Origin: Lachnoclostridium sp. UBA1175
Lineage (GTDB): Bacteria; Bacillota; Clostridia; Lachnospirales; Lachnospiraceae
Direction: 5' to 3'
NCBI GenBank assembly: GCA_002311665.1
Contig: DBYX01000002.1
Coordinates: 110,782-174,781 of the forward strand
DNA length: 64,000 nt
The stretch's first letter is position 1. Each line of letters begins with the position of its first letter. The notes beneath the pieces were generated by a model that saw only the letters and a program-made list of their open reading frames with translations, made no database searches and had not been told where the DNA came from. Below are positions 27,470-36,100 of the stretch, piece by piece. The position numbers and the translations under genes were made by a program.

Positions 27470-27542
27470 TCATTTTCCTCCGGATCCGGGATATCCCGTA
27501 TTACGAGCATATAATACTACGCATCCTTTGGAAAATGAATGG
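27466..27542. repeat. 13-bp inverted repeat containing GGAAAATG around the GH36 promoter
   Basis: CCATTCATTTTCC at 27466-27478 is exactly complementary to GGAAAATGAATGG at 27530-27542, with 51 nt between. The left arm covers the start codon and RBS of the alpha-galactosidase gene. The interval holds a TATTAT box on the minus strand. A long-range hairpin in mRNA could hide the start codon. Confidence 0.6.
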
Positions 27543-27571
27543 ATTATCCGTTGTAATTCCGCTGTGTTTTC

Positions 27572-29383
27572 TCACACGGCCTCGTAGCGTCCGGCCTGTA
27601 CGTGCCACATCTCGGCGTAGCGGCCGTTCTTTGCAAGAAGGCTCTCGTGCGTACCCTCCTCCACGATCCGGCCGTCCTCAAGCATCAGGATGCGGTCCGC
27701 ATCGCGCGTCGTCGAAAGGCGATGCGAGATGTAGAACACGGTCTTGCCCGCTGCCGCCGACTTCATCGCGCGGTTCAGCTCGTACTCCGCGATCGGGTCG
27801 AGCGCGCTGGAAGGCTCATCCATGATCAGGATGTCCGCATTCTTGTAGAACGCGCGAGAGATCGCGATCTTCTGGCTCTCGCCGCCGGAGAAGTTGACAC
27901 CGTTGCGGTCGAACTCGGTCGTCACCTGCGTGCGCAGTCCCTCGGGAAGCGTCGCAAGCCGTTCGGCAAATCCGGCGCGCTCAAGAGCGTCCGTGATCTT
28001 CGCCTCCGTCTCCTTCGCCTCCTTGCAGTCCGCATCATCGGGCAGGCGGTCCATCACCACATTTTCCGCAAGAGAAGCGCCGTACATCTGGTAATCTTGG
28101 AACACGACGCCGAAACGCCTGCGGTAATCGCGCGGCGCGAATCCGCGGATGTCCTGACCGTGGTAGAGGATCTCTCCCTGCGTCGGGTCGTACAGCCGCA
28201 TGAGAAGCTTGATCAGCGTCGTCTTGCCGGCACCGTTGTAACCGACGATGGCGATGTGCTCGCCGGGCTTCACGCGAAGCGAGATGTCGTGCAGCGTTTC
28301 CTCCGCATCCTCGCGGTAGCGGAAGCTGACGTGCGAGAGCATAAGCTCCGCATTGCCCTCCGGCACGTTCTCGCCCTCGTCCTGCCGGATCTTGGGCTCG
28401 TAGTCGAGGAACGCGCGGATCTTGTCGACGTATAGGCTGTTCTCCTGCGCCTGCGGCACGATGTCCGCGAGGTTCATCATACCCCTGCGCAGACTGCCGG
28501 TCCGGTTGAACAGAACGACCGCATTGCTGTAGTCGATCGTGTGAAGGACCGCCGCCTGGAACACGAGGTACGTGATGTACAGGCCGTCGAGGATGAAGTC
28601 ACCGACGACATAGCCGTTTATAAAACCGAGCAGCGTTCTGCGAAGGCCGACCTTCTTCTGCTCCTCGATGATCGCGTCGTTCGCCTCGGAGAACTCCTTC
28701 TCCAGGTCGTCGCCGACCTCCGGGTGGAGCCTGAGCTCCTTCGCATAATCATTCAGGTAGAACACGCGGCTCACGTAGTTTCGCTTGCGCTCCAGCGGGT
28801 TGACGCGCAGGCGCACCCGGTAGTTGAGCTTGTTCAGGATGCGGGACACGAAGAACCGCAGCACGAACGAAGCAAGCACGAACACGATGCCCATCGCGTC
28901 GGTCAACAGGTAAAACACGCCCGTCGTGAACAGGATCGTTAGACCCTGCACAAACATGTTGCACAGTGAGAGGAACCGGTCGATCGAGGTCTCCGCCTCC
29001 GCGACCGCCAGCACAAAATCGTTGTAGTACGCAGGGTCGTCGTAGCACGACAGGTCGATCTCCGACGCCTTCGCGAACATCTGCTCCTTGAGCGCGCGGT
29101 ACAGCTTCGGTTTGCTCCGGAACGTCCATCCGTGGATGAAAAAACCGTCCGGAATGATCTGGATGATGTTGATGGCCAGGATGATGCCGATGACCAGGAA
29201 CGCCTTCCAGAACGGCTCGTCGTACTCTGCGCAGTGCAGAACGTAGCGGATCCCGAGTACGTGTTCGAGGAAAATGATCCCCTGGTACCGGAAGCCGTCA
29301 TACAAATGGTAGATCATATATCCGGGGCATGTGCGGAAGCACAGCCGCCACAGGAACAGCTGGTTGGAAAGAACGCGTCTCAT
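27572..29383 (-). CDS. ABC exporter half-transporter (TMD-NBD), subunit B
   Basis: 603 aa. The ATG at 29383 overlaps the stop of the upstream exporter gene by four bases (ATGA). The N-terminal domain of about 340 residues has about six helices (for example LVIGIILAINIIQIIPDGFF and LTILFTTGVFYLLTDAMGIVF). The NBD has Walker A GYNGAGKTT, Q-loop FGVVFQDYQMY, signature NFSGGESQK, Walker B ILIMDEPSSALDP and H-loop FYISHRLS, all consistent with activity. With its neighbour it should form a heterodimeric exporter for drugs, lipids or peptides. No peptidase domain is present, so bacteriocin-leader cleavage is not expected. Confidence 0.9.
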   Translation of the reverse strand: MRRVLSNQLFLWRLCFRTCPGYMIYHLYDGFRYQGIIFLEHVLGIRYVLHCAEYDEPFWKAFLVIGIILAINIIQIIPDGFFIHGWTFRSKPKLYRALKEQMFAKASEIDLSCYDDPAYYNDFVLAVAEAETSIDRFLSLCNMFVQGLTILFTTGVFYLLTDAMGIVFVLASFVLRFFVSRILNKLNYRVRLRVNPLERKRNYVSRVFYLNDYAKELRLHPEVGDDLEKEFSEANDAIIEEQKKVGLRRTLLGFINGYVVGDFILDGLYITYLVFQAAVLHTIDYSNAVVLFNRTGSLRRGMMNLADIVPQAQENSLYVDKIRAFLDYEPKIRQDEGENVPEGNAELMLSHVSFRYREDAEETLHDISLRVKPGEHIAIVGYNGAGKTTLIKLLMRLYDPTQGEILYHGQDIRGFAPRDYRRRFGVVFQDYQMYGASLAENVVMDRLPDDADCKEAKETEAKITDALERAGFAERLATLPEGLRTQVTTEFDRNGVNFSGGESQKIAISRAFYKNADILIMDEPSSALDPIAEYELNRAMKSAAAGKTVFYISHRLSTTRDADRILMLEDGRIVEEGTHESLLAKNGRYAEMWHVQAGRYEAV

Positions 29384-31269
29384 CCGAGATCACCCCCTTC
29401 CGCGGCGAGAACCATGCGGCTCCCGTATACCTCGCTGTCCGTTGTGACTGCAAGATAATTTTTCGCCTGCTTCGTGTACATATCGGCGTACAGGCCGTTG
29501 CGCTCCATCAGCATCCGGTGCGTGCCCTCCTCCTTCACGGTGCCGTCCGAGAGCAGGTATACCCAGTCGGCATTTTGCACGGAAGAGAGACGGTGCGAGA
29601 TGAACACGAGCGTGTTGTCACGGCAGGAATTGTATATGTTGTCGAACAGCGTCGCCTCCGCGATCGGATCGAGCGCGCTCGACGGTTCGTCGAACACCTT
29701 GAACGGGCACTCGCGCACGAAGGCCCGGGCCACAACGATCTTCTGGAACTCGCCGCCCGAGAGCATCGCGCCCTCGTCGTCGAACTCGCGCGTAAGGATC
29801 GTCGAGGTGCCCTGCGGCAGCGACATCACCTTGTCGTACGCGCCTGCCAGCTTGAGTGCCTCGATGACTCGTTCCTCCCGCTCCTCCGTGGGGATGTTCG
29901 AACCCATCACGACGTTGTCCGTGACCGACATGGAGAACATCCGGTGATCCTGAAACGCAGTCGCGAAGAGCGCGCGGTACTTCCGAAGGTTGTACTCGCG
30001 GATGTCGCGCCCGTTCAACAGGATCTGTCCCTCCGTCGGGTCGTAGAACCGCAGGAGCAGCTTGATCAGCGTCGTCTTGCCGGCGCCGTTGTGACCTACC
30101 AAAGCGTAAGTCTTGCCGCCGCGGAACTCCATCGAGAGGTTCTTGATGACCTCCTTGTCCTTGTAGGAAAATGACACATTTTTAAACTCGAGCGTCCGGA
30201 TCTCCGTGCCCGGGTCAGCGCCGTCCGTATCCTCGGGGATCCTCTCCCTGTACTCGAGGAATGTCCGCAGATACTCGACGAACAGGCCGTTTCGGAAGAG
30301 ATCCGTGAGTGCCTCCGTGAAGCCGATCAGGATCCATGTCGTCGACACCATCATGCTCGTGATGACGGACAGCTGCGCAAGGCTCATTGTCCGGCTCACC
30401 AGCGCCCGGTACGAGCCATAGATGAGCAGTCCCTCGAAGATGAAGGTGAACGTGAACATCACGTAGAACCAGTGCAGCACCGCCGCCTTCAGCGTGTACT
30501 TTTTCGTCACATCCGACACGCCCGTGATCGCCTCGCGGTACTGCTTGCGCATCAGCGAGAACACACCCGTCAGACGCATCTCCTTCGCGTACTCGGGAAG
30601 ATACATAACGCGGTTGATGTACGCGATCCTTCGGTTGTGCGGAGCCATATCCTTGTTTCGCTTGTAATCGATGTGGCTGATCTTACGGTTGAACACGAAA
30701 TTGCCGATGACCGGCAGTATCACGAACAGCACCGAGATTTTGTCCACCTGGTACATAAACACGAAGGCGCACACGCTCGCGATCGCGCCGAAAAACACGC
30801 GGAACGCCGCCTCCACGGTCTCGATCAGACGGTTATCCGCCCTCTCCATCGCCAGTGTGTATCGGTCGTAGAAATCGCTGTCCTCGAAGCACGACAGCTC
30901 AACGTTGCGCGACTTCCGGAACAGTTTCCGGTACAGCCCCTTGTTGACGACCGCCTGTGCGACCGGATAGATGCGGCCGTTCAGGAACCTGTCGTACAGC
31001 GTCATCGCAGCCTCCACGGCCACCACGATCACGACGAATACCATGATCTTCCGGAACGAGTCACCGCGCTCCAGCGAGTTGATCACATAGCGCATGAAGA
31101 ACGCGCTGTAGAACAACCACTCGAAGTAGCCGAGGAACCGGCTGATCCCCTCGTGCACCACGAGCGACGGGCAGATCCGTCGCAGCAGTCTCATCGCAAA
31201 CAGGTTGTTCGCAATGGCTCTCCCCCGGCTGATCTCCCGCTTCCCGCGGCTGCTTTTCTCCTCACTCAT
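29380..31269 (-). CDS. ABC exporter half-transporter (TMD-NBD), subunit A
   Basis: 629 aa. The ATG at 31269 is preceded by AAGGGGGGAT; a TTG one codon earlier is not needed. A basic N-terminal tail leads to a six-helix membrane domain (about 40-330). The NBD has Walker A GHNGAGKTT, Q-loop FATAFQDHRMF, signature LSGGEFQK, Walker B FKVFDEPSSALDP and H-loop VFISHRLSS. Both NBDs of the pair keep the catalytic Glu, so both sites should hydrolyse ATP. Substrate unknown. A near-consensus promoter lies at 31303-31331. Confidence 0.9.
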   Translation of the reverse strand: MSEEKSSRGKREISRGRAIANNLFAMRLLRRICPSLVVHEGISRFLGYFEWLFYSAFFMRYVINSLERGDSFRKIMVFVVIVVAVEAAMTLYDRFLNGRIYPVAQAVVNKGLYRKLFRKSRNVELSCFEDSDFYDRYTLAMERADNRLIETVEAAFRVFFGAIASVCAFVFMYQVDKISVLFVILPVIGNFVFNRKISHIDYKRNKDMAPHNRRIAYINRVMYLPEYAKEMRLTGVFSLMRKQYREAITGVSDVTKKYTLKAAVLHWFYVMFTFTFIFEGLLIYGSYRALVSRTMSLAQLSVITSMMVSTTWILIGFTEALTDLFRNGLFVEYLRTFLEYRERIPEDTDGADPGTEIRTLEFKNVSFSYKDKEVIKNLSMEFRGGKTYALVGHNGAGKTTLIKLLLRFYDPTEGQILLNGRDIREYNLRKYRALFATAFQDHRMFSMSVTDNVVMGSNIPTEEREERVIEALKLAGAYDKVMSLPQGTSTILTREFDDEGAMLSGGEFQKIVVARAFVRECPFKVFDEPSSALDPIAEATLFDNIYNSCRDNTLVFISHRLSSVQNADWVYLLSDGTVKEEGTHRMLMERNGLYADMYTKQAKNYLAVTTDSEVYGSRMVLAAEGGDLG

Positions 31270-31302
31270 CAAATCCCCCCTTTTCGAAAATAATAATGTC
31301 CG

Positions 31303-31331
31303 ATTTTACTCCGACTCCCCCCGCTTGTCAA
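31303..31331 (-). promoter_or_regulatory. Strong promoter of the ABC exporter operon
   Basis: Perfect -35 TTGACA (31331-31326), 17-nt spacer, -10 TAAAAT (31308-31303) on the minus strand. It is one of the best sigma-A matches in the window. Confidence 0.85.
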
Positions 31332-31468
31332 CCACATTTTTCGCGGGCTGCGAAAACGCCGTTTCAGGCCCATCAAAAGCCCTGCTTTTCTACGGTTTGG
31401 AAAGTTCGACACGTTTATAATATAATCAATTATTCGAAAGATGCGGCAATATAATCCCCTTCTTTTGC

Positions 31469-31497
31469 TTGACGCGGGACCTGCTTGTGTATACACT
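31469..31497 (+). promoter_or_regulatory. Promoter of the esterase gene at 31549
   Basis: TTGACG (31469-31474), 17-nt spacer, TACACT (31492-31497). The start codon lies about 50 nt downstream. It diverges from the exporter promoter at 31303-31331. Confidence 0.65.
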
Positions 31498-31548
31498 GTA
31501 CTTCACAACCGTCGCGCAGGCGGTTACAATACGGCTAAGGGGGGTACG

Positions 31549-32433
31549 ATGATGAGAAAAGAAGGCACCTGGTACGACGAGATCCCGGAGGGCTCGTTCA
31601 TCTCGAAGGCACCGACCTACGAGGTCGGAAAACTGATCCCGCGGTTCCACGAGGGACGGTTCACGCACGGTGACACAACATTGAAATACTACTGGTTCGA
31701 CCCGCGCGAGTACGGGTACGAGGACAACGGGAAGCTCCCGCTTCTCTCTTTCCTGCACGGCACGAGCAACTCGCTGGTCGGCGACATCTGCATCAACTAC
31801 ACGGGCGCCGAGCTGTACGCGTCCGACAGTTACCAGAAGGCGCTGGGCGGAGCGTTCATCCTGATCCCGGTCGCGAACGAGTACCGCGATGAGACGGACG
31901 GGCGCGTGCACGGCCACTGGGGTGAGGAGTATCTCGAGTCGGCTCACGCGCTGATCCTCGCGTTCATCGCGGAGCACACGAACGGTGTCGGCAAGCGCAT
32001 CCTGCTCGGCAACTCGTCCGGCGCAACCTTCGTTCTGCGCCTGATGGACACCTATATGGACGACTTCGACATCGTGATCCCGGTGGGAAGCTCCTCGATC
32101 GCCGGGGACGACGTCCTCGATCTGTACGACGCGAAGGACAAGACGCTGTTCCTCGCGATCGGTAAGCGCGATGAGTTCCACGATTTCGAGACGGAGATCG
32201 CACCGAGACTGCCCCGCCTGCAGCGGATGAAGCATTGCTTCCTCTGCACGCCGGAGTGGGTGCGCAACGGCGACGGCGGCATCGCCTCCATCGGCGCGGA
32301 CACCTACGAGATGGGCCAGCACTGCCTGATGAACGGCGTGCAGTGCAACCTTATGTTTGACGACGGGACACCGATGATCCCGGAGCTTCCGCGCGGCATG
32401 ACCGGCTGGCTCGCGGATCAGCTCGGGAAGTAA
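31549..32433 (+). CDS. Alpha/beta-hydrolase, esterase-like
   Basis: 294 aa. The ATG at 31549 follows AAGGGGGGTACG; upstream in-frame codons lie in the promoter region and are not coding. The fold is an alpha/beta-hydrolase: LLSFLHGTSNS holds the oxyanion region and LLGNSSGATFVLRL is the nucleophile elbow with Ser in G-N-S-S-G. The Asp may be in LAIGKRDEFHD. The catalytic His is not clear; ADTYEMGQHCLMNG is a candidate. No signal peptide is present. It resembles feruloyl- or acetyl-esterase-type proteins of polysaccharide users, but the substrate is unknown. It stands alone with a promoter and terminator of its own. Confidence 0.75.
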   Translation: MMRKEGTWYDEIPEGSFISKAPTYEVGKLIPRFHEGRFTHGDTTLKYYWFDPREYGYEDNGKLPLLSFLHGTSNSLVGDICINYTGAELYASDSYQKALGGAFILIPVANEYRDETDGRVHGHWGEEYLESAHALILAFIAEHTNGVGKRILLGNSSGATFVLRLMDTYMDDFDIVIPVGSSSIAGDDVLDLYDAKDKTLFLAIGKRDEFHDFETEIAPRLPRLQRMKHCFLCTPEWVRNGDGGIASIGADTYEMGQHCLMNGVQCNLMFDDGTPMIPELPRGMTGWLADQLGK

Positions 32434-32462
32434 GATACAACCGGACAAAACGAAACAAAAAC

Positions 32463-32486
32463 GCGGCGGAGATCACTCTCCGCCGC
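32463..32486. terminator. Bidirectional terminator between convergent genes
   Basis: Arms GCGGCGGAGA and TCTCCGCCGC around TCAC. On the minus strand it is followed by GTTTTTGTTTTG and on the plus strand by TTTGTTC. It separates the esterase from the propeller/HD-GYP gene. Confidence 0.85.
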
Positions 32487-32505
32487 TTTGTTCGTCCTTC
32501 CGTCC

Positions 32506-35500
32506 CTAATGCTTGTGACGTCCTCTCAATCCTCTTCTTCTCTTCGGTTCCGGCTCCGCGTTCTCCGCGGCCGCTTCCGTCTGCGCAGGGTTGTTCTGTT
32601 CCGCTCCGACCGCCTGCATGTGCGCCTCCTTGATGGCCTGCGCACGCGCGAAACTCTTGTGGATGTTGTCGATGTCCTCGGTGGTTCCGCCGCCCTCGTC
32701 ATCCGGCGCACGGAGATTTCCCTTTTCGACGAGGCGCAGGAACGCGTCCACCACATCCTCCGCCAGCTGCGTTCCCGCGGCATCGCGGATGATCGAGACC
32801 GCTTTCTCAAAGTTCATGCGCTTCCGGTAAGGTCGGTCGGAGTACATTGCGTCAAATGTATCCGCCACGGCGATGATCTGCGCCACGCGCGGAATCTCGT
32901 CGCCCTTGAGTCCCTTCGGATATCCCTTGCCGTCGGGACGCTCGTGGTGCGCGCCGGCACCGATCGCGAGCTCGGGCATGATAGAGATATCCTTCAGTAC
33001 GCGGTAACCGAGTGAAGAGTGCGACTTGATCTGCTTGAACTCGTCGTCATCCAGCTTGCCTTCCTTCTTCAGCACCTTGTCGTCGACACCGATCTTGCCG
33101 ATGTCGTGCAGGAGCGCGATGTTGTGGTATTTTTCGATGTCCTCCGCGTCGTAACCGAGTTCCTCGGCCAGCATCGCGGTGTACTGCGCCACACGGAACG
33201 AGTGACCGTTCGTGTAGTTATCCTTCATATCGATGGTCTTTGCAAACGCTTCGATCATCTCGTTGATAAATGTTTTCTGCTCCTCTTCCTTCTGGATCAG
33301 CTTCTTCATCTTGAACTGCACGTACTTGAGCACGATCAGGCTCAGAAGAGCGATGCCGGCGAGTATCGCAAGCACCTGGAACCACCAGGTTTCGTACACC
33401 GCCTTGCGCTTGATGATGCGCATCGAGTACTCCTTGCTGCCGATGCCGTACACGTCGTGAACCGACATCTTGAAGTAGTACGTACCGCCGCGGAGGTTCG
33501 TGTACGAGACCGGTCCGAGTTCGGAACGGCTGACCGTCGTCGAGCTCTGCTCGAAGCCATCCAGCGAGTAAGTGACAAGCGGGTTGATCAGCGAGTAAGT
33601 GAAGACCACCCCGTGGATGACCAGCTTCTTCGTGCTCGACGGAACGCGGATGGTGCCGTCCTCATCGGGATAGATCGTCTCGCCGTCCGCCACGACGTAA
33701 GGAACCGACAGACGCAGTTCCGAGACATTGTCGAACGGTGTCTCGATGTTGACGCGCGCCACACCCTCGCTGCCCGCGATGTACAGATTGCCGTTCGGGG
33801 TCACCGCGCAGTACGAGTTGGCCGTCGGCACGTAAGGAAGGCCGTTGTCCCAGTTGTAGAAGATCGGGTCGATCTCTCCGTTCGCGATCAGCGTAGTCGC
33901 GGTCGTCACATAGACGCCGTTACTGCTCAGGATCCAGACATCGCCCGTACTCGTCTCGTACAGGTCGAAGTTGTTCGAGTACGGAAAATTTTTGATGACC
34001 GTCGGGTTGAGATTGGCATCCAGGTACGCGAGCGAGTTGCTCGTGATGACCCAGTATACGTTGTTCACTTTGTCGCGCTTGATGCGCATCACGATGTCGG
34101 AGCTCAGTCCGCTGTTGGTATCGATCCTGCGCGGAGGAAGATCCCCGCTCACGATGTATATACCGCCGCCGTCGGTACCGATGATGTACTCGCCGCCCGC
34201 AGCCTCCGCGACCGTCAGGACCTCGATGTTGTAAAGCCCGTTGGCCTCCGTATAGACTCTCTCTATGGAATCACCGCGGATCACCGCCATACCGCCGGTG
34301 CACGCCGCGAGGATCGTTCCGTCCTCACACTCGCAGATGGCACGGGTACGGTTGGACGGCAGATAGATCGTGCCATCCCCGCTGACAGCGCCCGTGTTTC
34401 CGCCGTCGTTCTCATCATCCTTCTCCGGTTCCTCGACGAAGCACACCACCTCGCCGTTGTCATAGCGCACCAGACCGTACTGGTTGAATGTGGAGCACCA
34501 GACGCGCCCCTTGCTGTCGCTGATGACGGATCGGATACGGCTGTTCCTGAGCATCTCCGCAAGGTTCGTCACCCCTTCGATCGTCTCGCCGGTGAAGTAG
34601 CGGGCGCTCGTGACCGGCAGCTGGTTCGTGATCTTCATATTCTCGATCACGATCAGTCCGCCGTCCGTGCCGAGCAGGAGCCGGTCTCCGGACACACAGG
34701 TGGAGTTCACGACCGTCTTCGGAAGCTCGCACCACTCCGAGATGTTGACAAACCGGTTGCGCACCAGCTTCATCACGCCCGCGCGCGAGGAGGTGAACCA
34801 GATGTTGCCCTGGTAATCGCCGATCATATGGTCGACGGAGACCTTCTTCATCGGCACGTTGTCGAGCTTCTGAAACTCCCCGTTCATATAGTATCCGATA
34901 CCGTTCTGCGCACAGAACCACAGGACATCCTCAATCTTGATGATCTCGTTGACACGGCCGAGTTCGCCCGTTCGTATCCTTGTCCAATTCTGCTGGTTGG
35001 TGGCTAATTTTCCGTAAAATACGCCCTCTTCCGTTCCGAGGTACACATTGCCCGGCACATCCGGGTCGGGGCAAACCGTCGCAACGCCCTCGATCCCGGC
35101 AGTCGCCAGATCGTAGGTGCCGCTCAGGGTTCCGTTCTCCAGCGTGAACACGATACCGTCCTGCGTCACGCTGTAGATGATCCCGTCCTCGCCGGTCGCC
35201 ATATCGCGCACGTACACGTCGCGGATGCTCGCATTTTCCAGAGGACGGAGCACCATACCCTCGTCGATCTCCGTGACACCGCGCGTGGTTCCGACGTAAA
35301 TGTTGCCCTTCTTGTCCTCCGTGATCGTACGTACGGAGAGCGACTTCAGCCCGTCCTCCGTGCGGAACATCCGGACGTTGCCCTTGTCGAACACGGCGAG
35401 TCCGGCGTCGTTCGTACCGACCCACAGCCGGTTCTTGCTGTCCTCGAACAGACTCACCACGCTCGCGATACCGGTCGTCGAATCCATTCGCTCGAACGTG

Positions 35501-35868
35501 CTGCCGTCGTAGCGGATCAAACCACTGTAACAGCCGATCCAGATGAAACCGTCCGCAGTCTGCACGATGGCGTTGGCCTCCGAGGTCGAAAGACCGTTCC
35601 GGTTGTTGTACAGCACTGCCGTGTAACCCTCGTCCGGCCGCGTGATGTCAACCAGCGAACCGCCCTCCGTCTCACCCGCCGCCGTCGCCGTCCCGATGCC
35701 GAACCGGTCGCCCGCGATCACGATATGTGACAAAGTTCCCACCAGTAAAACAAAACACAGGACTAAGCACATACCGATCCGGTACATACTCCTCCTGTGT
35801 TCCTTTGTCTTGTGATATTTCGCCGCATTCCCTGCGGCCACTCCGCATAACTCTCTCTGTCTCCTCAT
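32506..35868 (-). CDS. Beta-propeller / Y_Y_Y sensor with HD-GYP phosphodiesterase domain
   Basis: 1120 aa. The ATG at 35868 has GGAAGGTG upstream; an ATG at 35787 with AGGAGG three bases before it is an alternative. A membrane helix near residues 31-52 is followed by about 730 residues of two-component-regulator propeller repeats (for example NGLSTSEANAIVQTADGFIWIG, KNRLWVGTNDAGLAVF). A Y_Y_Y-type domain follows (VTYSLDGFEQ...TYYFKMSVHD), then a transmembrane helix (about 860-882) and an HD-GYP domain (about 905-1065). That domain has LLHDIGKIGVDD and HHERPDGKGYPKGLKGDEIP, followed by VADTFDAM. All HD-GYP residues are kept, so c-di-GMP hydrolysis is likely. The C-terminal 60 residues are charged and end in a Lys/Arg-rich tail. 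The propeller probably reads an extracellular carbohydrate, as in Bacteroidetes hybrid systems. Confidence 0.9.
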   Translation of the reverse strand: MRRQRELCGVAAGNAAKYHKTKEHRRSMYRIGMCLVLCFVLLVGTLSHIVIAGDRFGIGTATAAGETEGGSLVDITRPDEGYTAVLYNNRNGLSTSEANAIVQTADGFIWIGCYSGLIRYDGSTFERMDSTTGIASVVSLFEDSKNRLWVGTNDAGLAVFDKGNVRMFRTEDGLKSLSVRTITEDKKGNIYVGTTRGVTEIDEGMVLRPLENASIRDVYVRDMATGEDGIIYSVTQDGIVFTLENGTLSGTYDLATAGIEGVATVCPDPDVPGNVYLGTEEGVFYGKLATNQQNWTRIRTGELGRVNEIIKIEDVLWFCAQNGIGYYMNGEFQKLDNVPMKKVSVDHMIGDYQGNIWFTSSRAGVMKLVRNRFVNISEWCELPKTVVNSTCVSGDRLLLGTDGGLIVIENMKITNQLPVTSARYFTGETIEGVTNLAEMLRNSRIRSVISDSKGRVWCSTFNQYGLVRYDNGEVVCFVEEPEKDDENDGGNTGAVSGDGTIYLPSNRTRAICECEDGTILAACTGGMAVIRGDSIERVYTEANGLYNIEVLTVAEAAGGEYIIGTDGGGIYIVSGDLPPRRIDTNSGLSSDIVMRIKRDKVNNVYWVITSNSLAYLDANLNPTVIKNFPYSNNFDLYETSTGDVWILSSNGVYVTTATTLIANGEIDPIFYNWDNGLPYVPTANSYCAVTPNGNLYIAGSEGVARVNIETPFDNVSELRLSVPYVVADGETIYPDEDGTIRVPSSTKKLVIHGVVFTYSLINPLVTYSLDGFEQSSTTVSRSELGPVSYTNLRGGTYYFKMSVHDVYGIGSKEYSMRIIKRKAVYETWWFQVLAILAGIALLSLIVLKYVQFKMKKLIQKEEEQKTFINEMIEAFAKTIDMKDNYTNGHSFRVAQYTAMLAEELGYDAEDIEKYHNIALLHDIGKIGVDDKVLKKEGKLDDDEFKQIKSHSSLGYRVLKDISIMPELAIGAGAHHERPDGKGYPKGLKGDEIPRVAQIIAVADTFDAMYSDRPYRKRMNFEKAVSIIRDAAGTQLAEDVVDAFLRLVEKGNLRAPDDEGGGTTEDIDNIHKSFARAQAIKEAHMQAVGAEQNNPAQTEAAAENAEPEPKRRRGLRGRHKH

Positions 35869-35965
35869 AGTGCACCTTCCAGCTTGTTTAGGTTCCGAAA
35901 AATAATTGATCCCTCAACATCCCAACAACTCAGACACTCTGAAAATGCATTGCTTGTACGGAGTA

Positions 35966-35994
35966 ATAATACCATAAATCCGCACGGTTTGGAA
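35966..35994 (-). promoter_or_regulatory. Possible promoter of the propeller/HD-GYP gene
   Basis: Minus strand TATTAT (35971-35966) with TTCCAA 17 nt upstream. The -10 is good but the -35 matches poorly. Confidence 0.4.
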
Positions 35995-36054
35995 ACAATT
36001 TTTTATCCCATACGGATTATTCGAGAAATGCGGTTTTTCTGACATGTCATATGA

Positions 36055-36087
36055 CAAAAAAAGCGGACCGCGATTCCCGCGGTCCGC
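36055..36087 (-). terminator. Rho-independent terminator of the 36101 esterase gene
   Basis: Arms GCGGACCGCG and CGCGGTCCGC around ATTCC, followed on the minus strand by seven T residues. Confidence 0.9.
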
Positions 36088-36100
36088 ATAACCTGCCTGC

